DNA of 19,593 nucleotides, taken from contig JBMNUI010000039.1 in the NCBI GenBank assembly GCA_050946195.1, forward strand, positions 1 to 19,593. Direction: 5' to 3'. This DNA is from UMGS1002 sp050946195 (lineage in GTDB: Bacteria > Bacillota > Clostridia > Oscillospirales > CAG-272). The notes under the pieces were generated by a model. The model ran no database searches. It was not told the origin of the DNA and saw only the letters and a list, made by a program, of their open reading frames with translations. Both the position numbers and the translations under genes were made by a program. This document shows positions 1 through 5,836 of this stretch, one piece after another (position 1 is the first letter of the stretch; every line of letters begins with the position of its first letter).

Positions 1-111
<111 letters not shown>

Positions 112-132
112 AAGAAAGGAGCCCCGCGCGCC

Positions 133-160
133 TACTAATATTTAATGTCTAATAACTAAC
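133..160 (-). repeat. Heptamer array ATTAGNN, four degenerate copies, left flank of helicase gene
   Basis: On the plus strand the stretch reads as consecutive 7-mers TACTAAT, ATTTAAT, GTCTAAT, AACTAAC. On the minus strand these are GTTAGTT, ATTAGAC, ATTAAAT, ATTAGTA. The same unit family occurs in the opposite orientation just after the helicase gene (2455-2489), so the gene sits between inverted arrays. Function unknown. Confidence 0.7.
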
Positions 161-181
161 AACTATTTGCGGAGCAATGAT

Positions 182-2413
182 ATGTACGATGCCGATAAAA
201 TCTTCGAGCGCTTTCCCGATTTTATCCGGGAGTTTATCTATTCGCGCTCGTGGGAGACCCTGCGCCCGGTTCAGATAGCGGCGGCGCACACGATTTTTTT
301 TACCGACCACAACCTGCTGCTCACCTCGTCGACCGCAAGCGGCAAAACCGAGGCGGCCTTCTTTCCGATTATCACCGATATCTGGGAAAACCCTCCCGGC
401 TCGGTAGGCGTGCTCTATATTGCCCCGCTTAAAAGCCTTATCAACGACCAGTTTGCGCGCATTGAAGAGCTGCTCGCCGAGACCGATATCAAAGTTACCC
501 ACTGGCACGGCGACGTTGCGGCATCACATAAAAGAAAATTGCTCGAAAATCCGAGCGGAATCCTGCAAATTACGCCCGAGTCGCTCGAGTCAATACTGCT
601 CAACCGCTCAAACGACGTCCTGCGGCTTTTCTGGGATTTGCGCTATATCATAATTGACGAAATCCACACCCTCACCGGCTCGGACCGGGGAAATCAGATA
701 ATCTGCCAGCTCTGCCGGCTCGCCCGGATAATCGGGCGGACGCCCCGCCGCATCGGGCTCTCGGCGACTGTCGGCGACCCGGCGCTGGCCGCCGCATGGC
801 TGGGCGCCGGAACCGGAATTGAAACCGACGCGCCGGTATTCAAGCCCGAGAAGCTTCACTGGCGGCTGGGGATTGAGCATTTCTACATTCAAAATCTGAA
901 GGGAGACCAGACAACAGACCATCCGGAAAAGGCCGGAGAATATGTCGCCGAGATTGACGCGGGGTATGAGTTCATATATGACTGCGCCAAGGACCGCAAG
1001 TCGCTGGTCTTTTCCAACTCGCGCGAGGAGACCGAATACACCTGCGCAACTCTCCGGCAGATTGCCAGGCGCCGGGGCGAGCCGGACATATTCCTCATCC
1101 ACCACGGATTTCTCTCGGCGTCAATCCGCGAGGAAGCCGAGCTGAAAATGAAGGATGAGGACACCCACGCCGTCACCTGCGCCACCGTGACCCTCGAGCT
1201 CGGGGTGGATATCGGGCGGCTCGAGCGGATACTGCACAACGACGCGCCGGCCTCGGTGTCAAGCTTTCTCCAGCGGCTCGGCCGCTCGGGCCGGCGGGGA
1301 CAGCCCCCCGAGATGATGATGGTCTTCCGCGAGGAAAACCCGCTGCCCAATACCCCGCTTCCGCAGCTTATCCCTTGGGGGCTGTTGCGAGCTATCGCCA
1401 TTATTCAGCTGTATATCGAGGAGCGCTTCATCGAGCCGCCGCAGGTCCGCCAGCTTCCCTTCTCGCTGCTCTTCCAGCAGACCTTAAGCATTCTCGGCGC
1501 CTCGGGCGAGCTGACGCCGAAACGGCTCGCCGACCGGGTCCTCTCGCTGCCCCCGTTTGCCGCGGTCAGCCGCAAAGATTACAAGACGCTCATAATTTCA
1601 ATGCTTGAGAACGGCTTGCTTGAGCTGACCGAAGAAAAGGGGCTTATTGTCGGGCTTGAGGGCGAGCGACTGATGAACAGCTTCAAATTCTATGCGGTGT
1701 TCAAGGACACCGAGGACTACACTGTGCGCTGCGGGTCGGACGAAATCGGAGTCATCACCTCGCCGCCCCCGGTTGGCGACAGGTTCGCGCTAGCCGGGCG
1801 GGTGTGGGAGGTCGAGGAACTCGACCTCCGTCGCCGGCTTATTTACGTGCGGGGCGTCGAGGGCAAGATGGAAATATCGTGGCCGGGCGACTTCGGCGAA
1901 ATCCACACGCGGATACTTGAGCGGATGAAGCAGGTGCTCTCCGAGGATAAAGTCTACCCTTATCTAAAACCCAACGCGGCCGAGCGGCTTGAGGTGGCGC
2001 GGCATCTGGCGCGGAACACCGGAATGCTCGACCGCTCTATGGTCTGCCTCGGGGGGTATACCTGGTGCCTTTTCCCCTGGCTGGGGACCCGCTCCTTCCG
2101 CACCCTGCGCAAGTATATTCTGCAGAACTCAAGGGATTTCAAAATTTCAAACCTTGATTTCGAAGGCTGCTATTACATGACCTTCCGCATGGAGCGCGGG
2201 GATGACAGCGAACTGATAAAGTACCTTGCCGGGCGCGCGGCGCGCGAAGGGATCGACTGCGCCTCGCTGGTCGCCAAAACCGAGTTGCCGGTATTCGACA
2301 AATACGACGAATACATCCCCGGCGAGCTGCTCCGAAAATCCTACGCAGCCGACAGACTCCGCGCCGACGAGGTGGAGCGGAGGCTTCAGGAGATTTTGAG
2401 GGAGTATGAATAA
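182..2413 (+). CDS. Lhr-type DEAD/DEAH-box superfamily 2 helicase
   Basis: Predicted ATP-dependent nucleic-acid helicase of 743 residues. Visible SF2 motifs in order: a Q-motif-like RPVQ (residues 28-31), Walker A TASGKTE (51-57), Walker B DEIH (159-162), SAT (194-196), motif V with ELGVDIG (about 339-345) and motif VI QRLGRSGRRG (364-373). The remaining half, with no clustered cysteines, fits the winged-helix and beta-bundle region of Lhr proteins and argues against MrfA/YprA, which ends in a four-cysteine zinc domain. It is much shorter than full Lhr (about 1500 residues), so this is a core-type Lhr helicase; such proteins are linked to DNA repair. The ATG at 182 was chosen because GGAG (171-174) lies 7 bases upstream; an in-frame TTG at 167 has no ribosome site. 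It is monocistronic as seen, opposite in strand to the operons that follow, and bracketed by inverted heptamer arrays. The substrate is not deducible. Confidence 0.88.
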   Translation: MYDADKIFERFPDFIREFIYSRSWETLRPVQIAAAHTIFFTDHNLLLTSSTASGKTEAAFFPIITDIWENPPGSVGVLYIAPLKSLINDQFARIEELLAETDIKVTHWHGDVAASHKRKLLENPSGILQITPESLESILLNRSNDVLRLFWDLRYIIIDEIHTLTGSDRGNQIICQLCRLARIIGRTPRRIGLSATVGDPALAAAWLGAGTGIETDAPVFKPEKLHWRLGIEHFYIQNLKGDQTTDHPEKAGEYVAEIDAGYEFIYDCAKDRKSLVFSNSREETEYTCATLRQIARRRGEPDIFLIHHGFLSASIREEAELKMKDEDTHAVTCATVTLELGVDIGRLERILHNDAPASVSSFLQRLGRSGRRGQPPEMMMVFREENPLPNTPLPQLIPWGLLRAIAIIQLYIEERFIEPPQVRQLPFSLLFQQTLSILGASGELTPKRLADRVLSLPPFAAVSRKDYKTLIISMLENGLLELTEEKGLIVGLEGERLMNSFKFYAVFKDTEDYTVRCGSDEIGVITSPPPVGDRFALAGRVWEVEELDLRRRLIYVRGVEGKMEISWPGDFGEIHTRILERMKQVLSEDKVYPYLKPNAAERLEVARHLARNTGMLDRSMVCLGGYTWCLFPWLGTRSFRTLRKYILQNSRDFKISNLDFEGCYYMTFRMERGDDSELIKYLAGRAAREGIDCASLVAKTELPVFDKYDEYIPGELLRKSYAADRLRADEVERRLQEILREYE

Positions 2414-2430
2414 GGATGCGCTTGGGAGAG

Positions 2431-2450
2431 ACTTCTTAAAAGAGGTTTTT
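2431..2450 (+). terminator. Weak intrinsic terminator after the helicase gene
   Basis: ACTTCTT (2431-2437) pairs with AAGAGGT (2440-2446), one G-U pair, with a very tight loop, followed by T5 (2446-2450). It begins 17 bases after the stop codon. The stem is A/T-rich and short, so efficiency is uncertain. Confidence 0.4.
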
Positions 2451-2454
2451 CCCA

Positions 2455-2489
2455 ATTAGTTATTAGTGATTAGAAATTAGACATTAGTA
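2455..2489 (+). repeat. Heptamer array ATTAGNN, five copies, right flank of helicase gene
   Basis: Five exact-register units: ATTAGTT, ATTAGTG, ATTAGAA, ATTAGAC, ATTAGTA, followed by G. The first five bases of each unit are constant and the last two vary. The array is the inverted counterpart of 133-160; both arrays share the terminal ATTAGTAG. Confidence 0.8.
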
Positions 2490-2640
2490 GATGCGAGGGA
2501 TACGTGAGCGCGGGGGGCTATTTCCACCCTCATTCGAGCCTTTCATAATCCGCACCCGCCGCGTTGTTCGCTAAACCCCGATAATTGAGCTCTATGATAT
2601 CCCTGCCGAACAATATCATTTATTATACGCTTCGTCGCGG

Positions 2641-2700
2641 CAAGAGGAAGGGGGTTCTCAGGGCGGAAACCATAGGTTTCCCCCTGAGCGCTTTTCTTTG
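2641..2700. repeat. Long imperfect hairpin
   Basis: Core arms CTCAGGGCGGAAACC (2657-2671) and GGTTTCCCCCTGAG (2675-2688) pair with one bulged base around an ATA loop. The outer segments CAAGAGGAAG (2641-2650) and CTTTTCTTTG (2691-2700) extend the pairing with three G-U pairs and one mismatch. No T-run follows on either side, so a repeat element is likelier than a terminator. Confidence 0.6.
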
Positions 2701-2704
2701 GTTT

Positions 2705-2728
2705 ATTTCTTTGTGCGCACAAAGAAAT
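2705..2728. repeat. Perfect 24-base palindrome
   Basis: The half-site ATTTCTTTGTGC (2705-2716) is followed at once by its exact reverse complement (2717-2728), with no spacer. Candidate protein-binding site or part of a repeat element; no gene start lies nearby. Confidence 0.7.
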
Positions 2729-2750
2729 GAACATGGGCGAGGAAGAACGC

Positions 2751-2769
2751 GGGCGAACGGAGTTCGCCC
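2751..2769. repeat. GGGCGAAC/GTTCGCCC hairpin
   Basis: Perfect 8-base stem GGGCGAAC (2751-2758) and GTTCGCCC (2762-2769) with loop GGA. It resembles short hairpin repeats often seen scattered between genes in clostridial genomes; copy number cannot be judged here. Confidence 0.6.
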
Positions 2770-2815
2770 CTACATTCTACCATTAGGAAAGTCATAAACG
2801 TGGAGTGCAAAAATT

Positions 2816-2860
2816 CCTCAAGTGAGGTTACGGGGGCAGAGCCTCCGCAAAAGCCGGGCG
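2816..2860 (+). repeat. GGGGGCAGAGCC-type hairpin repeat, copy A
   Basis: CCTCA (2816-2820) and TGAGG (2823-2827) form a small hairpin, followed by CGGGGGC-AGA-GCCTCCG (2831-2847, one G-T pair) and AAAAGC (2849-2854). The second part recurs in the same orientation at 19261-19286. Confidence 0.6.
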
Positions 2861-2909
2861 TGGGCAGGAGTCCCGCTATTTTATTACGGGGCGTGAGCCA
2901 AATCCCCAC

Positions 2910-2936
2910 AAAAAAGGCGCCGTGGCAGGCGCCTTA
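2910..2936 (-). terminator. Intrinsic terminator of the hup-divIC operon
   Basis: On the minus strand AAGGCGCC (2935-2928) pairs with GGCGCCTT (2921-2914) around the loop TGCCAC, and the T-run covers 2915-2910. The stem starts inside the divIC stop codon, so transcription ends right after translation does. Confidence 0.88.
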
Positions 2937-3236
2937 TTCTATAACCTCATTTACAACAACAATTTCATTGGGATTTATCAATCCCAGTTTGGCCTTAGCC
3001 ACGCTTTCTATGTACTCGTCATCCATCGGTGCGGCGTACTCGTACTCAAGCGCGGCAATCTCCTCTTCGCAGGCCTTGATTTCTCTTTGCAGTATTTCCT
3101 TTTCCTTTTTGAGGTCGTTGTATTCCATTATCCGGGTGATAAAGATCCCGAGCGCCACCGCCATAATCAGGCCCAGCACAATTGTGATAAGCATATTAGG
3201 CTTTTGCCATGCAGTTTTTACTTCGTTCATCTTCAT
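2934..3236 (-). CDS. divIC: DivIC/FtsB-family septum formation protein
   Basis: Single-pass membrane protein of the divisome that forms a complex with FtsL and DivIB in Firmicutes and helps activate septal wall synthesis. The 100 residues show a short cytoplasmic N-terminus, a membrane helix at about 14-36, a charged coiled coil at about 38-66 and the family C-terminal pattern with YIESVAKAKLGLINPNE (75-91). Length matches the family. It is last in a minus-strand operon after yabQ, as in B. subtilis. Start choice is open between ATG at 3236 and ATG two codons later (3230); GGGAG lies 3 and 9 bases before them, favouring the second. A 159-base gap separates it from yabQ, larger than other gaps in this operon. 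Confidence 0.9.
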   Translation of the reverse strand: MKMNEVKTAWQKPNMLITIVLGLIMAVALGIFITRIMEYNDLKKEKEILQREIKACEEEIAALEYEYAAPMDDEYIESVAKAKLGLINPNEIVVVNEVIE

Positions 3237-3395
3237 TAACTCCCGTCATCGCCCGCCTTATCTTCACGGTTTTTCGACATCCCGCGTAACTCAAATTCCG
3301 CGCCCTTGTTTATGCGTTTTCATGCCCCGCACCTTTTCAGCACACTTTCGCATCTCGCCGCATCCGCTAAAATCTGATTTATAATATCTGACAAC

Positions 3396-3917
3396 TTAGT
3401 CGGGCCTCCCATGCAGCCTTATTGCATCGGTCGCCCGAATCCGCCGCAGGGTATATCTTTTCATCCGGTACCGGCGCATCAGCAAAATCCCCTTGTCTGC
3501 CAAAACCCTTGCAGCGGTAAATAGCTTTCTCACCGGCCAGACCAGCATGCGGAGCGCGGCATACAGCAACTTTACCATCGCTTCGTTGAGCTGCCGCAGC
3601 AGCCTGCCCAGCGTCCTGTGGCAGATATAAAACCCGAGCGCCGCCCCCGCCGGCCCGAGCATACGAAACTGCCCGTCGTTTGCCCAGTAAATCAAAACCG
3701 CCATCACCGCGCCGGCGACCGTAAAGAAAAAGACATCCTTTACAAAAATCACGATAAGGCTTATCGGAGTGTCGTCAAATGTCACCGCGCCGCCCTGCCG
3801 CCTGTATCTGAGCGCGAACCCCAAAAATCCGAGGCACTCCCACAGCACCTCAAGCGCAATGCCGCAGAGGAGCGAGACGACAAACATCCGAAGAAGCGCC
3901 AGCGGGTCTATAGTCAT
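3396..3917 (-). CDS. yabQ: Spore cortex biosynthesis protein YabQ
   Basis: Integral membrane protein required for spore cortex formation in B. subtilis; it is made in the mother cell and sits on the forespore outer membrane. The 173 residues show hydrophobic helices at about 8-36, 52-78 and 88-100, followed by a strongly basic C-terminal region (about 128-170) with many arginines. The ATG overlaps the yabP stop codon by one base (TGATG), which implies translational coupling. The neighbours yabP and divIC match the Bacillus operon, which is the main support because the sequence family is divergent. Confidence 0.88.
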   Translation of the reverse strand: MTIDPLALLRMFVVSLLCGIALEVLWECLGFLGFALRYRRQGGAVTFDDTPISLIVIFVKDVFFFTVAGAVMAVLIYWANDGQFRMLGPAGAALGFYICHRTLGRLLRQLNEAMVKLLYAALRMLVWPVRKLFTAARVLADKGILLMRRYRMKRYTLRRIRATDAIRLHGRPD

Positions 3918-4207
3918 CAGCCTTTGTCCCTCGAGAATAATCCGCGGCGGCTTTTCTTTTGGGTGTCGGTATAATAAAGGGCGTTTATCTTCCCGTCCAC
4001 CGATATGATACCCTTGTCGGTGTCAAGCGTGCCAACCCGCAGGCCATCTCCCTCAAGCGTCATGTCCCCGCAGTCGGTTACCAGCAGGACCTCCCCCTCA
4101 TCGAAGCTGATCACCTCTTTGACGCCGGTTATATCGACATGCTCCCGGTGCTTGATGACACATTCATGTATTTTGCGCGCTTCCGGCCTCGGCCTCTCAA
4201 CATTCAT
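3917..4207 (-). CDS. yabP: Sporulation protein YabP
   Basis: YabP/YqfC family protein, needed for cortex formation with YabQ; the biochemical role is unknown. The 96 residues carry the family core with ITGVKEVISFDEGEVLLVT followed by a series of short beta strands ending in INALYY. The start was set at ATG 4207 because GGAGG (4218-4214) lies 6 bases upstream; the in-frame ATG at 4222 would place that ribosome site inside the gene. The gene is preceded by a 73-base gap from rqcP holding a SigmaE-like promoter candidate and an 8-base-pair hairpin, and it is coupled to yabQ downstream. Confidence 0.9.
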   Translation of the reverse strand: MNVERPRPEARKIHECVIKHREHVDITGVKEVISFDEGEVLLVTDCGDMTLEGDGLRVGTLDTDKGIISVDGKINALYYTDTQKKSRRGLFSRDKG

Positions 4208-4230
4208 GAAGGACCTCCGCATAAGTACTC

Positions 4231-4250
4231 CAATCGGCAGCCGCCGATTG
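4231..4250 (-). other. Perfect intercistronic hairpin before yabP
   Basis: CAATCGGC and GCCGATTG (8 base pairs) with a 4-base loop. No T-run follows in either direction, so it is not an intrinsic terminator. It would lie in the leader of a transcript starting from the candidate promoter at 4258-4286 and may affect mRNA processing or stability. Confidence 0.55.
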
Positions 4251-4257
4251 ACAATAC

Positions 4258-4286
4258 ACTATATGCGGGGGCCCGTGTGTTTATTC
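4258..4286 (-). promoter_or_regulatory. Candidate SigmaE-type promoter for yabP-yabQ
   Basis: On the minus strand GAATAAA (4286-4280) is followed after 14 bases by CATATAGT (4265-4258). These match 5 of 7 and 6 of 8 positions of the Bacillus SigmaE consensus elements (KMATATT and CATACAHT). B. subtilis yabP/yabQ are SigmaE-dependent. The -35 element overlaps the rqcP stop codon. Confidence 0.4.
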
Positions 4287-4523
4287 CAGCACCTCGTAGA
4301 GTAGGGCTGCGTCGGATTTTGCGGCGTGCTCCCTGACATCAAGCACCCTTATTTTCAGGGTTCTCTGACCGAATGTAATTTCAATTATGTCGTCTTTCTT
4401 GACCTTGTAAGAGGCCCTTGCTACTCTGCCGTTCACCTTGACGTGCTCGGTGTCGCAGGCCTCGTTTGCCACAGTACGCCGTTTGATTATCCTTGAAATC
4501 TTGAGAAATTTATCAAGACGCAT
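4281..4523 (-). CDS. rqcP: S4-domain RNA-binding protein RqcP (YabO)
   Basis: Small S4-domain protein of 80 residues. The B. subtilis homologue RqcP works with RqcH on stalled 50S subunits, holding tRNA during alanine tailing of incomplete chains. The S4 fold occupies about residues 1-50: MRLDKFLKISRIIKRRT with the RNA-binding basic patch, then VKVNGRVARASYKVKKDD, followed by the beta segment IIEITFG. Length and gene position (between mazG/hup and yabP) both match YabO. Its ATG has AAGGA about 11 bases upstream, a little far. Heat-shock HslR is a related family, but context favours RqcP. Confidence 0.9.
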   Translation of the reverse strand: MRLDKFLKISRIIKRRTVANEACDTEHVKVNGRVARASYKVKKDDIIEITFGQRTLKIRVLDVREHAAKSDAALLYEVLE

Positions 4524-4601
4524 AATTTCGTATATCCTTCTCAGTAATAGCCCGCCGCAAATGCCGCCGGCCTACAATGCACCGGCCTGCCACAATTACT
4601 A

Positions 4602-4880
4602 TTATTCAGTTTTTAGTGATTTTTTTAAGGCTTTGCTGGCAGTGAACACCGGGTATCTGCATTCGGGAATCATCACCGTCTCCCCGGTTTTCGGATTGCG
4701 GCCGGTTCTGGCTCCACGTACCCTGGTTTCAAACGTGCCGAACCCCGAGAGCTGTACCTTATCCCCTCTTTTGATTGAGTTCACAATAGCGCTGATGGTG
4801 GCATCGACCGCCGCGGCCGCATCTTTTTTCTTAAGTCCGCCTGCCGCAGCTACTTCATTGATGAGTTGAGTCTTGTTCAT
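4602..4880 (-). CDS. hup: HU family DNA-binding protein
   Basis: Histone-like nucleoid protein that binds and bends DNA as a dimer. The 92 residues cover the whole family length: N-terminal helices (about 3-38), the signature GFGTFETRVRGARTGRNP (46-63) and the DNA-binding arm around RNPKTGE (61-67), with a lysine-rich end. The ribosome site AGAGGTG precedes the ATG. The gene has its own strong promoter (4965-4993) and so probably leads the transcript that runs on into rqcP-yabP-yabQ-divIC; the gap to rqcP is 78 bases. HU is abundant, which fits the near-consensus promoter. In B. subtilis the hup gene is elsewhere; here it is inserted in the yab operon. Confidence 0.95.
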   Translation of the reverse strand: MNKTQLINEVAAAGGLKKKDAAAAVDATISAIVNSIKRGDKVQLSGFGTFETRVRGARTGRNPKTGETVMIPECRYPVFTASKALKKSLKTE

Positions 4881-4964
4881 TTTTACACCTCTTTCGTTTT
4901 AAGTATAAAATCGGGGTACCATTGAGCCGAAAAAACCATACGCTATATGCCTTCTGGCAATTTT

Positions 4965-4993
4965 ATTATACCATTATCAAGCAGTTTATTCAA
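4965..4993 (-). promoter_or_regulatory. SigA-type extended -10 promoter of hup
   Basis: On the minus strand TTGAAT (4993-4988), a 17-base spacer, then TATAAT (4970-4965), preceded by TG one base upstream (extended -10). Transcription would start near 4958, giving a leader of about 77 bases before hup. The surrounding 140 bases are very A/T-rich compared with the genes. Confidence 0.82.
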
Positions 4994-5019
4994 TAGCATT
5001 TTTGCAATTTTCATAATTT

Positions 5020-5811
5020 TTATTTTATTTTGTCCCAAATTTTATCCAATTCGGTCATATCTATTTTATTCATGTCAAACCCGACCTCGTTCTCGACCTT
5101 CTCAAAGCGGTCAATGAACTTGTCGGTAGCCCTGTTCAGCGCCGCTTCGGGGTCTATGCCGACCTTGCGTGCAAGACTGCTGACAGTCAGCAAAAGGTCG
5201 CCGAGCTCTTCTTCAATCCTCCCGGTATCCCCGCTGCCAATGGCAGTACTCAGCTCATCGGTCTCCTCGTGGATTTTATCCAAAACCGCCCCGGCGTCGG
5301 GAAAGTCAAGGCAGGCGGCGCGCTTACCGACCTTCACCGCCCGCATGAGCGCCGGCAGCGCTGCCGGCACCGCCCGGAGCTTGTCGGTTATAGTCTTGCG
5401 GCTCTTTTCTTCGCTCTTAATTTTATCCCAGTTCTCGAGCACCTGCTCGGTCGAGCTTACATTCAGATTGCCGAAAACATGCGGGTGGCGGTGTATCAGC
5501 TTGCGGCAGATATTGTCCGTCACGTCACCCAGTGTGAAATTTCCCTTTTCGGTCTCGATTTGTGCGTGAAATATGACCTGCAGCAAGAGATCTCCGAGCT
5601 CCTCGCACATGAGGGTTGGGTCATCCTTGTCTATTGCCTCGATGACCTCATATGTCTCCTCGATAAGCCCCGCCCGGATGCTCTTGTGGGTCTGCTCCCG
5701 GTCCCAGGGGCAGCCGCCCTCGCCGCGCAGGACCTCGACAAGAAGCCTTAAATCCTCTGTGCTGTAGTGCTCGGCGCCGAGCAGATACCTGATTTTCTCT
5801 TCCCTGTCCAT
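5020..5811 (-). CDS. mazG: Nucleoside triphosphate pyrophosphohydrolase MazG
   Basis: Hydrolyses (d)NTPs, including noncanonical ones, to monophosphate and pyrophosphate. Two MazG units are visible in 263 residues: the first with CPWDREQTH (34-42), EETYE (51-55) and EELGD (70-74), the second with EETDE (182-186) and EELGD (201-205), giving the E-E-x-x-E/E-x-x-D metal-binding sets twice. This matches bacterial two-domain MazG. It corresponds to B. subtilis yabN by position, but lacks the N-terminal tetrapyrrole methylase domain of YabN. It starts 25 bases after the SpoVB-like gene with a weak ribosome site (AAAGG, about 14 bases before the ATG). No terminator is visible between it and the hup promoter. 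Confidence 0.93.
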   Translation of the reverse strand: MDREEKIRYLLGAEHYSTEDLRLLVEVLRGEGGCPWDREQTHKSIRAGLIEETYEVIEAIDKDDPTLMCEELGDLLLQVIFHAQIETEKGNFTLGDVTDNICRKLIHRHPHVFGNLNVSSTEQVLENWDKIKSEEKSRKTITDKLRAVPAALPALMRAVKVGKRAACLDFPDAGAVLDKIHEETDELSTAIGSGDTGRIEEELGDLLLTVSSLARKVGIDPEAALNRATDKFIDRFEKVENEVGFDMNKIDMTELDKIWDKIK

Positions 5812-5836
5812 TTATACGTCTGTACCTTTCTTTTAT

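Larger units (their letters stand above)
2414..2933. other. Gene-free 520-base intergenic stretch rich in palindromes
   Basis: No open frame here has a convincing ribosome site or recognisable product; the short frames that exist run through the palindromes. From left to right it holds a weak terminator, the ATTAGNN array, about 150 bases with no evident structure (2491-2640), three palindromes between 2641 and 2769, a GGGGGCAGAGCC-type repeat and the terminator of the divIC operon. The helicase and divIC genes converge on it. Composition and structure suggest accumulated repeat elements. Confidence 0.6.

Noticed and set aside
167..181. TTG start for the helicase
   Set aside because: GGAG at 171-174 would fall inside the gene, and it sits at the right distance for ATG 182.
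2585..2797. A 70-codon plus-strand frame in the large intergenic gap
   Set aside because: It has no ribosome site and runs through three palindromes; it is better explained as repeat-element sequence.
2800..3384. A 194-codon plus-strand frame opposite divIC
   Set aside because: It is antisense to a well-supported divIC, crosses the operon terminator and repeat copy A, and its translation is low-complexity and serine-rich.
4566..4586. GCCGG/CCGGC hairpin between hup and rqcP as a terminator
   Set aside because: The stem is only five pairs with an 11-base loop and there is no T-run on the minus strand; read-through to rqcP is more likely.
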